This document shows positions 54,545 through 64,000 of a stretch of 64,000 nt of DNA, piece by piece. Source of the DNA: Agapetus fuscipes (taxonomy: Eukaryota > Arthropoda > Insecta > Trichoptera > Glossosomatidae); NCBI GenBank assembly GCA_951799405.1, contig OX637361.1:9398170-9462169 (forward strand). The letters are read 5' to 3'. The translations under genes and the position numbers were made by a program. The notes beneath the pieces were generated by a model that had not been told where the DNA came from, ran no database searches, and saw nothing but the letters and a program-made list of their open reading frames with translations. How positions within the stretch are numbered: position 1 is the stretch's first letter; the number at the start of each line of letters is the position of its first letter.

Positions 54545-54785
54545 TTCCTCAGCTTTTCTTAATTCACTTCTGAACGTAAGCCTCCCCCAATCTTCTACAT
54601 ACATTTTAATTGTCTGCTTTGTTCAGCCTTTTTTTTATTAGAAATTTCGATGCTCAGTCGGAGAGAGTTGGTGATAAGTCACTGCGTTTGCCAGAAGAGT
54701 TGGTGACTGTTTGTTGGTCCGCGAGTGCTATTTTATTTCATCCCTATCGTCCAGGCAAGCCTGGCGAACATTCTCCCATCCGCCA
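54545..54785 (-). pseudogene. Repeat D (LINE-derived), unoccupied MITE site
   Basis: AAGCCTCCCCCAATCTTC, CGGAGAGAGTTGGTGATAAG, TTTATTTCATCCCTATCGTC and AGGCAAGCCTGGCGAACATT match 41660-42010 without the MITE. Confidence 0.7.
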
Positions 54786-54837
54786 GAATCAATTATTTTC
54801 TTTTCATGTAAGTTTTGAAAATGTGAAAAATTTAACA

Positions 54838-55098
54838 CAATCTGCGGACTCTGAATGGGAAGGTTGTGGGTTCGAATCCCGGCGGAGCACAAAAAAGATA
54901 CCATTTATATTTTCAAATTTGCTCTTCGCTGGGTTGGAAAATTCATAAACCTTTACCAATGACCGATCACCAAAGGTCCATCCAGCCTTACAGCAACTGG
55001 GTCTTGCTTGAGTATTGGCGCTTTCTGCAGCGACGACCAAGCTCGCAGAGGGCTCTTGAGGGGTGATACACACAAAACAGCGCTCACTTAATAAATCA
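54838..55098 (+). mobile_element. SINE-Q with alternative 3' module
   Basis: Partial head (GCGGACTCTGAATGGGAAGG, GGGTTCGAATCCC) and full core to GACGACCAAGCTCG. Instead of the usual 3' module it continues GAGGGCTCTTGAGGGGTGAT..ACAAAACAGCGCTCACTTAA, as at 24438. The A-box half of the head is missing. Confidence 0.85.
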
Positions 55099-55655
55099 GC
55101 CAAATTTTAATTTAATATTAATTAAATAAACATCTTTGTTAGAAGCTAAAAAAAAATCGTTTAATTTTGAATGACATTATTGACGTTCAGTTCACGATCC
55201 GGAAAATTTTCCATTTTCCTGAACCATCAATATCACGTATTTATTGTGACGTTCGTAGCTATATTTTTTATTAAGTACCTACTCCTAAAATATTTTTTCT
55301 TTAAACAATAGAAAACAATCTGCAAATTGAGTACAAATATGGTTGTAAAAATATTTGATTCGCATAAAAACAATTGTTTTTTTTCACGATATTTTTTTTC
55401 TTGACATTGGCATCATTTCCAAATACGGCCTGTGCCACATCACGACATTTTTTTCTGTTTATCTTACGTTTAAAAAAAATATATCAGACAAGATCCTATC
55501 TGATCTACTGGACTTGTAGGCTTCACCCAAAGTTCAACCTTCTTAATACCATTTTAAAATTAAATTAGTTGCTTAAGTTTGTCATTTTTGTAAATCAACA
55601 AGTATGCCATATTTTCAAAAATAAAAGGTTTTGAATGGTATGAATAAGTATTTAT
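55099..55655. other. No feature seen
   Basis: AT-rich, no recognised features. Confidence 0.45.
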
Positions 55656-55659
55656 GTAT

Positions 55660-56165
55660 GTGCACTGTTCAATCAGACTAATTCTCTCTCGAACCTGGGA
55701 AGAAAAATTCTCGGTCCAAAGAAGAACGGAAACATTGCAATTAAGATACAACTCTGAACTATACTGGTTGTACCATGAAATTGTCAAAAAAAGTCAGCGG
55801 ACTGCTTTGGCTTTGTTACATCCAGCAAATGGACCATCAGAGACCAGAGAAGATACTCAATATTTGTAATGACGGACCCAAATCAAAAGAGCCAGACGAA
55901 GTTGTGGCGGCCTTTCAGACGACACGAGGACGGGACTCGAGGAAAAAGGCTTTGGAGAAGCTGTCATGGTTGGAGGTTGATCAGGGAGTCCATAACCCAC
56001 CCTGGTTTATCGTGCAAGTGGTAATGAGTATTCAAACAAAGTTATTGGATTACCAAAGCAAATTTCTCCCTGAATTTCAACTCAAAAGTTGGACCTTAGA
56101 AGACAAGTGTGAGAAGACTCCTAAAAATAGGTTGATGATATTGTCTAGGTTGAAAAGAATGGATG
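55660..56165 (+). pseudogene. LINE C-terminal relic, frameshifted
   Basis: Joined by eye across frames: LQLRYNSELYWLYHEIVKK, then KKVSGLLWLCYIQQMDHQRP and EKILN. This follows the RYN.ELY.LY...(K).GRLRWLGHVQRMD..R.PKK.L pattern of LINE C-terminal regions. The tail KKALEKLSWLEVDQG is unclear. Confidence 0.7.
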
Positions 56166-56184
56166 AGTGGAGCTGAAGGAAGCA

Positions 56185-56375
56185 AACAGGATTGAATCAT
56201 CATTATAATTGTCACTAAATTTCGGTGTAGGTCTGGACTTCCTCGAAGAGCTGCCTCTGCTTTTGCTTTTCCATAACCTCTCATCGTCAATTGGTCACGC
56301 CTAGGACTCTCTGAAGTTTCTTTCCACCGCATCACTCCACCTTTGCTTTGGCCTGCCGACTTATTCTGCCACTGG
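56185..56375 (-). pseudogene. LINE C-terminal relic, opposite orientation
   Basis: The minus strand gives GRPKQRWSDAVERNFRES and, after a shift, LFEEVQTYTEI, the next block (GRPxxRWxDAVExD..W..xVEE) of the same LINE type as 55660. The two relics abut tail to tail. Confidence 0.65.
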
Positions 56376-56834
56376 GTTTTGTAGAGTAAATCCTTTTGTT
56401 GAAAGAAGACAGCAGTAAAAGAAAACTTGAACCACGTATACTTTGAACAGAAGAAAATTGCAGGCATTTTTTTTAACTCTTCGGCGGATTCGATTCTCTA
56501 ATGAAGTATATTCAAAGGAAATCTCTATGAAGTGATTAACACAATGGAACACAAGCCTACGCAAAAAAGGCGCTCATAGAGAAAAAAACAAATAATTAGC
56601 TGTTTGCCAACATGGACGGATAGACAAACGCACGATTGTAATCTGAAAACAGTTAGCCAGCCGTAAGTCTGATTGTATAATCTAAAGACTTCATGCCGAT
56701 ACTGACCTCGGCCACATAATGCCGCACAATCATTGTTCGGAATCCTTTGTCGACATTTTCAATTGATCTTAACCCTCTGACGCCCATCGTCTTATTGCAT
56801 TTCAGAAATTTCAGCAAATTTTAAGACCTGAGCG

Positions 56835-56887
56835 GGAAGTCTCACCACCACGGTAATTCTTACCTACCGAATATCGGTAAGATTTAT
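56835..56887 (+). mobile_element. Half of the CAG-type foldback MITE
   Basis: GGGAAGTCTCACCACCACGG and TTCTTACCTACCGAATATCGG match one arm of the 59462 MITE. The other arm is replaced by family A. Confidence 0.65.
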
Positions 56888-57005
56888 ATGAGCCCTGAAC
56901 ACAAACCCTGCCACTCTTGCCGACCATCCCTGAAACAGGAGGGGCAATGGCAAAGTGAATCATTTTCTACAGGTGGTCAGCCGCATAACAACCTATAAGT
57001 CAGGA
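56888..57005 (-). repeat. Family A, truncated
   Basis: CCCTGCCACTCTTGCCGACC to CATAACAACCTATAAGTCAG. The distal half is missing at the MITE junction. Confidence 0.75.
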
Positions 57006-58140
57006 ACATACACAACAAAAATACGTGTAAATACATGTCAATGTTTCAATTAGCGCTGCTATTTTTGGCTTCACAGCTTATGTTTTTCATTGTTCCATGT
57101 TAATCGTCCTCGTGGTGTTGATCTTCAGCGAGTTACGCCGATAATAATGGAATCGTCCGTCAGCCATTGATTAAAGTGACCATTTGCATTCACCGCTTTC
57201 GGAAGGGGACTCTAACTAACCAGCTTGCGACATCACCACACCGCTGACCATGACGTCCTTTTTAATGGCATCATTCAGTGTTGACGCCAAGAACTGTTGC
57301 GACATATTGCGCTGCTTTATTGTTGCTAGTACTTTAATTTAATGTATTCACTCCTTATTGTTGAACCTTACTTCAATAGATTCCGTATTGATTTGTTACT
57401 TACATCGTCTTTATCTTTCGCATCGTTGACCACATTCCTCTACTTTCACTGTTCTGGATATAATCTATCAATTATTTTCAGCTTTTCAAGTCTTTCGAAC
57501 ATTTTTCTACCCTTTTACTGGCTTATCCATCTGTTATCAAAGCATCTTGAGACATCCTTCCTAGCTTAATTTGGATTTCTAATGTAAGAAAGAAAAGGCT
57601 AGACTATGTTGACTTCCAACTTTCTTCACAGCAGACAGCAGTTAGATGGAGCATTTTATTGTCCTCTTGGACTCTAAGTTTGCAAACTCATCCTAGGATT
57701 TAAACAGAAGGTGATTTATAGTAAGCCAAGTTTAAAAGGAATAATGTATGTGTTGTTTGATCGATTTGTGGCAGTTATGTTTGATGCATGCTCCCATCGG
57801 GCATAAAGTTTTTCAGTAGCTCCACATTTCAAACGTTCCAATCCGACACAGACCACTGGAGTGGAGAATCACGAAGCAGCGAAGTAAACAAATGATAGCT
57901 CAGCTGTGAACAGTTATAATTATGACACGTATTATGCAGGGTGACGTGCAAAAAATACAATGCCAATTGTTGTGGGAAAAAGTGGCACAGATATCCAACT
58001 GCCTAGAAGAAACGCAAGTGTGGCGTTACCGCATCGCAGGCATGCGATACATGGAAGACGCCCACACTATTATGTGTGTGTGCTACTTACGCCGAAAAAT
58101 GTAATGTACGAAAGACCAGTTGCTGAAGCATAAGAGTCAC
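57006..58140. other. No assigned gene
   Basis: Mixed composition. A 60-codon frame (57922-58104, plus, contains RYRIAGMRYMEDAHTIM) lies near the inverted repeat, but I do not recognise it. No repeat families. Confidence 0.4.
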
Positions 58141-58189
58141 GCAAGATATGAAATAAGAGTTTTAGGCCTACACGGCTGGCTGATGATCC

Positions 58190-58531
58190 TGGAGAGATGT
58201 TTTCCGGGATCTGTTGCCGTGGTCAATGGGAGCTGGAGCTTCCAGACGTGTCGCCCATGTCTACAATGGGCTTTTTCAGCGTGAAAGTGAAATGATGAAG
58301 ATGATCTTGATGGAATTGTGATGAAAGTTTGGGTGCTATTGGGGGTTTAAGTATGAAAAATGATGACATTCTACATATGCTTTGAGTTGTGGAATGAAAA
58401 CTGGTTTTCATCAAGATCATCTTGATCATCACACTTCACGCTGAAAAAGCCCATCGTAGACATGGGCGAAAAGTCCGAAAACTCTGGCTCCCATAGACCA
58501 CGGCAACAGATCCCGGAAAACATCTCTCCAA
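58190..58531. repeat. Inverted repeat with 122-bp arms around a 98-bp loop
   Basis: Left arm 58190-58311 and right arm 58410-58531 pair with ~85-90% identity by eye: GGAGAGATGTTTTCCGGGAT inverts at 58512-58531, and CTACAATGGGCTTTTTCAGC at 58438-58457. Both arms translate similarly (GEMFSGICCRG, SPMSTMGFFSVK) as if copied from an exon. CAAGATATGAAAT occurs just outside each arm (58142, 58529). Confidence 0.8.
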
Positions 58532-58732
58532 GATATGAAATGTTTGTCATCATCATTATTAATGACACATGAACCCGAGGTGGGTCTTGGTCTTCTTGAT
58601 CAACCACAGCCACCGCTGCCTATCCACTGCCTTCTTCCAGTCCCATACTCCTACCGCATTTAAAAAAAAAAAGTTCATCCTTGTACCTCATTAATTAATT
58701 AAGAAGTAATATTATATACAGAACTATACTTT

Positions 58733-58867
58733 TCACCCATTGGTCCGGTACGACCAGCTGTTTTCATCTCCATGACCCACAGGCAACCTTTCCCCGTTTT
58801 GGCCACAATTCCAAAACAATCGCTGCGAGCTGACCGCGCGCGGGCCCTTGGCCTCAGCCGCCGCCAT
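58733..58867 (-). CDS. Small GC-rich ORF, possible first exon
   Basis: A minus-strand ATG with purine at -3 and G at +4 (AAACAAATGG) opens a 44-codon frame MAAAEAKGPRAVSSQRLFWN.., stop at 58733. The local GC/CpG peak (GACCGCGCGCGGGCCC) is unusual here. It could be the 5' end of a gene spliced within the frame, or a chance ORF. No domain, and the donor candidates are weak. Confidence 0.25.
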   Translation of the reverse strand: MAAAEAKGPRAVSSQRLFWNCGQNGERLPVGHGDENSWSYRTNG

Positions 58868-59019
58868 TTGTTTATCTTTTGTTGTCTCCTTTCTCGTAAA
58901 TGCCGTACAGACGTGCCGAGTGCTGGTGCATTAGTTGGTGGATGTATGCACGTCTTTCATGTATTCCCTTGTTCGTACAAAGCGTACACGGACCAACACG
59001 AATAGCTTGTATATATATA

Positions 59020-59262
59020 TCGGATAGAAAATATGAAACAACTGAAACTAATAAAATAAGTTAGCACATTGCCGAAGTGAAAATTCATTCTTAAATATGA
59101 ATTAAAAATAATATTTTGTAGAAAAACATTGTTTTCCATATTTCCTGAAAAACTAATCACATTGTGAAAAATGGACTATATTTTCGATTAAATAGAAACA
59201 AAAACTCGAACGCATTATTTTAATTAATGTCACTCTTATTCTAAGGTCATAAGTTAAAGGGT
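59020..59262. mobile_element. One arm of the palindromic MITE family
   Basis: AACTGAAACTAATAAAATAA through TAATGTCACTCTTATTCTAAGG corresponds to the centre and right arm of the 21797-22489 palindrome. The left arm is absent. Confidence 0.6.
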
Positions 59263-59458
59263 ATGGAGCCATCTTCAGATCTAAGTTTCTTTTAAACTCT
59301 ACTGCCTGTAGTCTATGCCTGAACGCGCTAGACGCATTCTTCCCGGTTTGTCTATGGATTACCGGGTCAAGAAGTCTAGTAGTATGGAATAAAATAAAAT
59401 GAAAGTGGGGAATGTATGAAAGCTTTCACACAGTTAATCCGGCAATCCATAGACAAAG

Positions 59459-60269
59459 CAGGGCTGGAAGTCTCATCACCACGTTAACTCTTACCTACCG
59501 AATATCGGTAATATTTGTATGAAGACTAATCAGCTGTTCACTTGCGGCCATCTCGGATTGGCAGGTCTTCATACAAATATACCTATATTAGGTAGGTAAG
59601 AATTTTTTTTTTTTTTTTTTTATAAATTTTATTTCAAAACAGTTTTGATACATTAAGTTATAAGATTATAAATACAAATGTGATAACAGAAAAAAACCAA
59701 AATATGAAATATTCGAAATTAATATTAATAAGTAATTACAAACATATTACAAATACAAAAAATACTTAAGAAAAAAACAATGTAAAACAACAATTAATAT
59801 AAGTAAAAAGATGTATAATACAAGTAGGTACAAATTCGAGAAATATTTAATAAAAAAATAAAACAAATAATGAAAATCAATAGTTAATATAAGTATAAAG
59901 AATTTTAAGTAGCAGGACTGATGGACTTTAAACTTTGAGCATCGAGCGAAGTGACAGTAGCCATAGGCGGAACAGAGAAAAACATTTTTTTAAAGGCGAT
60001 TACATTAAAGTTGTGGAAAAAGTCAAAAGAGTGTAAGGTATTTAATAAAGAGCAGGTGCGGGTGATGTAGGTATTTTGAAGATAATTTGTTGAATGTATA
60101 TTAGTATGGAATAGAGAAGGATGTCTTGTGTTAATAATTGGTGTATTAATAAACATTTTACTGAGGATGTATGGTGAGTCAATTTGATTGTTTAGTACTT
60201 TGTAAATATAAAGTGCATCCCTGTAGGTTCTTACCTAGAATTACCGTAGTGATGAGACTTCCAGCCCAG
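59459..60269. mobile_element. CAG-type foldback MITE split by a LINE
   Basis: GGCTGGAAGTCTCATCACCA (59462) and the end ACTTCCAGCC (60266) are flanked by CAG on both sides. The left portion reads through both pairing arms to GGTAAGAATT (59604). The right portion resumes AGAATTACCGTAGTG at 60237. Confidence 0.85.
59605..60236 (-). mobile_element. 5'-truncated LINE nested in the MITE
   Basis: A T run at 59605-59624 is the antisense poly(A) tail. AGAATT at 59599-59604 and 60237-60242 is the target duplication. The minus frame opens RDALYIYKVLNNQIDSPYIL at the truncation, continues NTRHPSLFHTNIHSTNYLQN, and stops at 59905. This is the C-terminus of a jockey/CR1-like polymerase similar to that of the 40014 ORF. 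Confidence 0.85.
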
Positions 60270-60896
60270 GCAGAATGCATTGCTTTTTTGCGTTGCAGTT
60301 CGTGGTTCTTCTTTGTAGAAGACACACGTCTCCTGAGGACGTCGGATATGACTCCGACGAAACGTAGAGAAAATCGTTCTCCCATTTTGTACGGTCAGTA
60401 AAATCCGTTTTTTTCATTCTATAGAATGCGTTGCGTCTGAAAAGGCAGTAAGGTCACTTGTCACTTGCCACTCGCCGCTAAAGAGATTGACCCGTCTGAA
60501 CCGGGCAGTACGGAGAGCGGGACGTACCACTCGTATTACGAAACATATCAATGCTACGCGCCGCGGCTCGGTTACGAAAGATTTATTGTTGCCTTTCGGT
60601 GCTGGCGGAGGTCGGCGCCGCTCTGGGCCTTCGCCACTACGTGCCTCGTGATGCGTCCATTCTTTGTGGCTTAGACGAATGTTTGGAAATGGCCAAATTG
60701 ACTGTTTCAAGGACGCCTAATTCGATCGGCATAGTTCGAAGCATTGTCTGCCATAGATGCGTCGGTACTCAAAGTATTGGGAAGGGTTTCCGAAAGTGGC
60801 TCTAACGCTGAGCGATCAGTTCGTCATCTGAGATCAGAAGTGCTATTCTGCTTAATTACTTACACTTTGGATATCAATCCAAGTCGGAGCTTGTTA
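60270..60896. other. GC-richer tract, coding potential unresolved
   Basis: 60280-60830 is CpG-containing, with several overlapping 60-100-codon frames on both strands (for example 60414-60710 minus). None carries a motif I recognise. Conflicting frames suggest a decayed element. Confidence 0.3.
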
Positions 60897-61160
60897 GCAA
60901 CGCAACTAAGCTACACATATAGTGTAACTTCTTGCCGCGTTATCCCCGAAGGGGTCGCATGTGGCGAGTTGAACCTATTTATTTTTACAGGTAAGGGGGC
61001 CGGCCTTACGCCAACCACTTCAGTTGAAGTGGAGGTTTCCCAGCTCCCGAGATTGCTGGTACTCATTTCTTGTGAAGGCTGAGTAAACCTTGCCGGTATT
61101 TTATTTTGGGGTTTGAAATAAACACCGAAACGGGAAATCATTTCTGACACCCTCGGTGGG
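60897..61160 (-). mobile_element. SINE-B, head truncated
   Basis: Terminus and hairpin series (CCCCGAAGGGG, GTAAGGGGGCCGGCCTTAC, CCACTTCAGTTGAAGTGG) intact to CACCCTCGGTGGG. The A- and B-boxes are missing. Confidence 0.85.
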
Positions 61161-61958
61161 AAAGGGTAGCGCTGGCGAAAAAACTTCAGATAAAAATTAC
61201 TGTACAACTTATTCTTGGACACAAATCGCTATCACATCGTCTTAAGCTCGTACGGAATTTAGCAAAATAGCGCTTCAGAACTAACTTATACCCAAAAAGT
61301 TTTTTTTTCTGGACAGCTGATTAAAGGTTTAAATTTTAAACTAAAGAATACATAAGGTATGGCTGTTCTTATGGTTTTAAAAGTTTTTCTTATATTTCTG
61401 GACTTTGGTTAGTTCTGCATATGCTATAAGCACCTTATAACAATTTAGTATATTATGAAATGTTTCAGCGGAAACTTTATACAACATTACTTATTTTGTG
61501 AAATTTTGGACAAAAGATGACGGGTTGGCTGCCAATATACCTTAGACTTAGAGTATGTATAAGATACTTTAAAGTCCATACTACACCCTCTGTGAAAACC
61601 TTGATAAAACACAAGATTAAAACCTCCTGCATTCTTAGAAACGATGATTCGACACGAGTTAGATATATGAGCAGTCCAATAGATATATCTCTCTGTCAAT
61701 GGCAATTAAAAACTCGTCTAATTTATCTATCCTGGCGCGTACTTAGTAAAACCTTTTATCGGGTGCCAAGTGGGCTCCTAACTTATGTTTTAAGTTGCTC
61801 AATGTAAAGAAATCTAATCTAACTTATTGACACAAATATTAATTGTGTCGACTGTGTAAATAAATTATTGTTTGATACTGAGTTAGATTTATTCCAGTTA
61901 GTTCTGATATATATTCAATCAACCATGCAATTTAATGAACCTTATTTGATAAACTCTT
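61161..61958. other. No assigned gene
   Basis: A 96-codon plus frame (61517-61807) without recognisable motifs. AT-rich elsewhere. Confidence 0.4.
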
Positions 61959-61959
61959 A

Positions 61960-62057
61960 ACCGATGTATTGTTTTACGATTTTTTAAAGTATTTGTTATG
62001 TGTCTTATCTGTACCGATGTATTGTTTTACGATTTTTTAAAGTATTTGTTATGTGTC
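61960..62057 (+). repeat. 45-bp perfect direct repeat
   Basis: ACCGATGTATTGTTTTACGA.. occurs identically at 61960-62004 and 62013-62057 (period 53), ending next to a family A copy. Confidence 0.9.
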
Positions 62058-62063
62058 ATCATC

Positions 62064-62303
62064 TTTCTATAATCTAAGTTGTGAAGAGATATAAACATTG
62101 CAGATTTATATAATAAATGCATGTCTTCAAGCAAACGTGTAAGGTTGCTGCACATGCTGCATGTGTACAAAACAAAATATAAACCCAAATCTTAAATGAA
62201 AATAAATCTTGCAACTCTAGTTGCCCTTCTTTTGAACAGGAGTCGTATTGGCAAAGTGAACCAATTTTTAACAACCTCATACCAACCTATAAGTCAAGGA
62301 ACA
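62064..62303 (-). repeat. Family A, diverged
   Basis: TCTATAATCTAAGTTGTGAA to ACCAACCTATAAGTCAAGGA. The CACATGCTGCATGTG palindrome is kept and the other hairpin lost. Confidence 0.8.
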
Positions 62304-62389
62304 AAAATGATAACACACAAGAAATAAAAATAAACAAGGAATTGAGTAAATGAATGGAATATCAATGAATAAGAAGAATTTAAATTTAA

Positions 62390-62460
62390 AAACCTTAGCC
62401 GCAAGCATTGCAGATCAACCGAAATTTTTCCATTTACTTCTTTCATTTCATTCATTAAAT
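62390..62460 (-). pseudogene. LINE C-terminal relic (CKDRKKWR family)
   Basis: CTTAGCCGCAAGCATTGCAG and ATCAACCGAAATTTTTCCAT match the first bases of the 30352 relic. Only the very 3' end remains. Confidence 0.5.
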
Positions 62461-62534
62461 TTTTTATTTTGTACTTCTTTTTAATGTTTATGCATGGTAT
62501 TATTTGTTTATTTCAAAAATGTGATTTGTTGTGT

Positions 62535-62812
62535 ATGTTCCTTGACCCTTAGGTTGATATACGGTTGACTTACAGGTTGGTATGTGGCTGTGAAAAATGG
62601 TTCACTTTGCCAACGTCACCCCGGTTTCAGGGAGGGCCGGCAAGAGTTGCAGGGTGTACCTATGTCCATTTGAGATTTGGGTTCTTATGTTGTAGGTTCA
62701 CATGCGGCATGTGCAATCGCGAACTTGTGCGTGTCTTCTTGTGAGAATGCATAATATAATGTGAATCACCAATGCAACATATATTTGCAACTTAGATTAG
62801 ATTAGAAATTAG
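62535..62812 (+). repeat. Family A with duplicated start
   Basis: The opening GACCCTTAGGTTGATATACG is repeated as GACTTACAGGTTGGTATGTG before the body. Ends TTGCAACTTAGATTAGATTAG. Confidence 0.85.
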
Positions 62813-63187
62813 AAATTAATCAATGACTTCAATCGGATTCATCAAACGTACGATGAAACTGATAATCCATTTTGTCACAGCAGGAATACCCCATGGATCA
62901 GTCCAATGCTACATTTGAGTCATAAAATACTTTAAGTATGTGTGTGACCTGTTTAGCGTTGTGAATTATTAAGTGGCCAGGTGTATTTTTACACTTTCAA
63001 GAGCAATCCTCACAGCTCGCAGAAAATAACGTCGGTGCGGTGAACAACAGCATGCTCGTGTTGGGTTTCACACCTCAGCTGTCACAATCAACCATTGCGT
63101 AGAGATGGGCCGAACCGGTAGATAAGTAAAAAAAAAAACGAAAAAAAAACAAACGAAAAACGAAAATAAAAATACATAAATAAAATC
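62813..63187. other. No feature seen
   Basis: Ends in an A-rich (CGAAAA)n-like run at 63127-63180. No coding signal. Confidence 0.45.
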
Positions 63188-63430
63188 ATGCTTGGTATGC
63201 GGCTGACCACCTTTACTGTAAAAAATGGTTTACTTTGCCAATGTTACCCCTGTTTCAGGGAAGGTCGGCAAGAGTTGCAGGGCTTATGTTCATTTGAGAT
63301 TGGGTTTTTATATTGTAGGTCCACATGCGGCATGTGTTAGCGCGAAATTATACATGTCTGCTTGTGGGAATGCATTTAATATAAATCTTAAATGATATAT
63401 ATATCTTTGCAGCTTAGATTTAGATTAGAT
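63188..63430 (+). repeat. Family A, nearly full length
   Basis: GCTTGGTATGCGGCTGACCA to GCAGCTTAGATTTAGATTAG. Both hairpins intact. The first ~12 bases differ. Confidence 0.9.
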
Positions 63431-63525
63431 GCTTCAAATGATAAAAGCTACTAAATATGGGAGTCGCAGCAAAAAAGCCGATAAAAAAATTGTCACGTCA
63501 CCCCGTGGGTTGCTGCTCAAATCGC

Positions 63526-63770
63526 TAACCTATAATCTATAATTTAATTTGCAAAGATATATTACAATCCCATAAGCAGACACTTATAAGTTCGCGCTTA
63601 CACATGCCGCGTGTGGACTTAAAACATAAACACCCAATGTCAAATGAGCATAAGCCTGCAACTCGTGCAGACTTTGCTTGAAACAGGGGTGATATTGGCA
63701 AAGTGAACCATTTTTTACAGTGTGGGTGGTCAGCCGCATACCAACCTATCAGTCAAGGAATCTCAGAAAT
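63526..63770 (-). repeat. Family A
   Basis: CTATAATCTATAATTTAATT to CATACCAACCTATCAGTCAA. It forms an inverted pair with the 63188 copy. Confidence 0.85.
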
Positions 63771-63799
63771 TATTCAGATTTACATAAAGATTTTTTTTT

Positions 63800-63852
63800 A
63801 CAGTGCTCGTGCTAGGTGGTCAGCTTCATTCCAACCTACAAGTCAAGGAAGT
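63800..63852 (-). repeat. Family A end fragment
   Basis: GGTGGTCAGCTTCATTCCAACCTACAAGTCAAGGA only, the start-proximal 50 bp of another copy. Confidence 0.75.
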
Positions 63853-64000
63853 CGTATTGAATAAAAAAAAGCATTGAAATACCAATTTTCATGTCAAGTT
63901 TGTCCATTGCTTAACTTCATCAGTAATTTAAAAATAACGTAACAATTATTTTTTACACCGGTATTTTAAACATTTTTTAATTCAAAACTACACTTCAATC

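Noticed and set aside
61517..61807. 96-codon frame as a gene
   Set aside because: No motif, splice context or composition change. It overlaps an equally long antisense frame.

Overview
The window looks like intergenic DNA from an insect genome, most probably a moth or butterfly (Lepidoptera). It is AT-rich and shows intron-style splice signals, polyadenylation signals, non-LTR retrotransposons, tRNA-derived SINEs, MITEs and short GTAGGTAC/ACTCGTA-like motifs. There is no operon structure. The lineage call is an inference, because no lineage-specific gene is present. Nearly everything is transposable-element sequence, often nested.

Only one conventional host gene is clear: the large 3' exon of glutamine-dependent NAD+ synthetase (31963-33752, minus). 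It keeps the glutaminase nucleophile and the whole synthetase domain, and two AATAAA signals follow it. Two other loci may be genes. One is a short THAP-domain first exon with a promoter-like GC/E-box/CCAAT region and a strong splice donor (21380-21583, plus). The other is a GC-rich ~500-residue orphan reading frame (25686-27290, plus) with a possible splice acceptor at its start.

Layout. 0-9.5 kb: SINEs (3.6, 4.0, 6.0, 7.0, 8.1 kb), a ~240-bp dispersed repeat (family A) and LINE relics. 9.5-22.9 kb: one insertion of about 13.4 kb, bounded by 14-bp inverted ends (CAGGCCCGGATTAA), 15-bp subterminal inverted repeats and an exact 8-bp target duplication (GTTCTCAC). It carries a tandem pair of hairpins, a composite SINE, family C satellite-like units, an L2-like LINE with an intact 783-codon frame, a minisatellite, the THAP exon and a ~690-bp palindrome. 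23-31 kb: LINE ends, the orphan ORF, SINEs and family A. 32-34 kb: NAD synthetase. 34-46 kb: MITEs with recognisable target duplications, a solo LTR nested in a LINE 3' region, a LINE splitting a family A copy, a 30-bp minisatellite and a LINE end splitting a SINE. 46-64 kb: more family A and SINE copies, several frameshifted LINE C-terminal relics, a 122-bp-arm inverted repeat (58.2-58.5 kb) and a MITE split by a LINE.

Three repeat systems dominate. Family A has at least 25 copies, well-kept ends, two internal hairpins and an AGATT-type tail. SINE-Q has a tRNA-Gln-like head and a common core joined to at least three different 3' modules. SINE-B has another tRNA-like head followed by a chain of hairpins, and it also occurs as the 3' module of SINE-Q. 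No rRNA gene, CRISPR array or convincing functional tRNA gene was seen.
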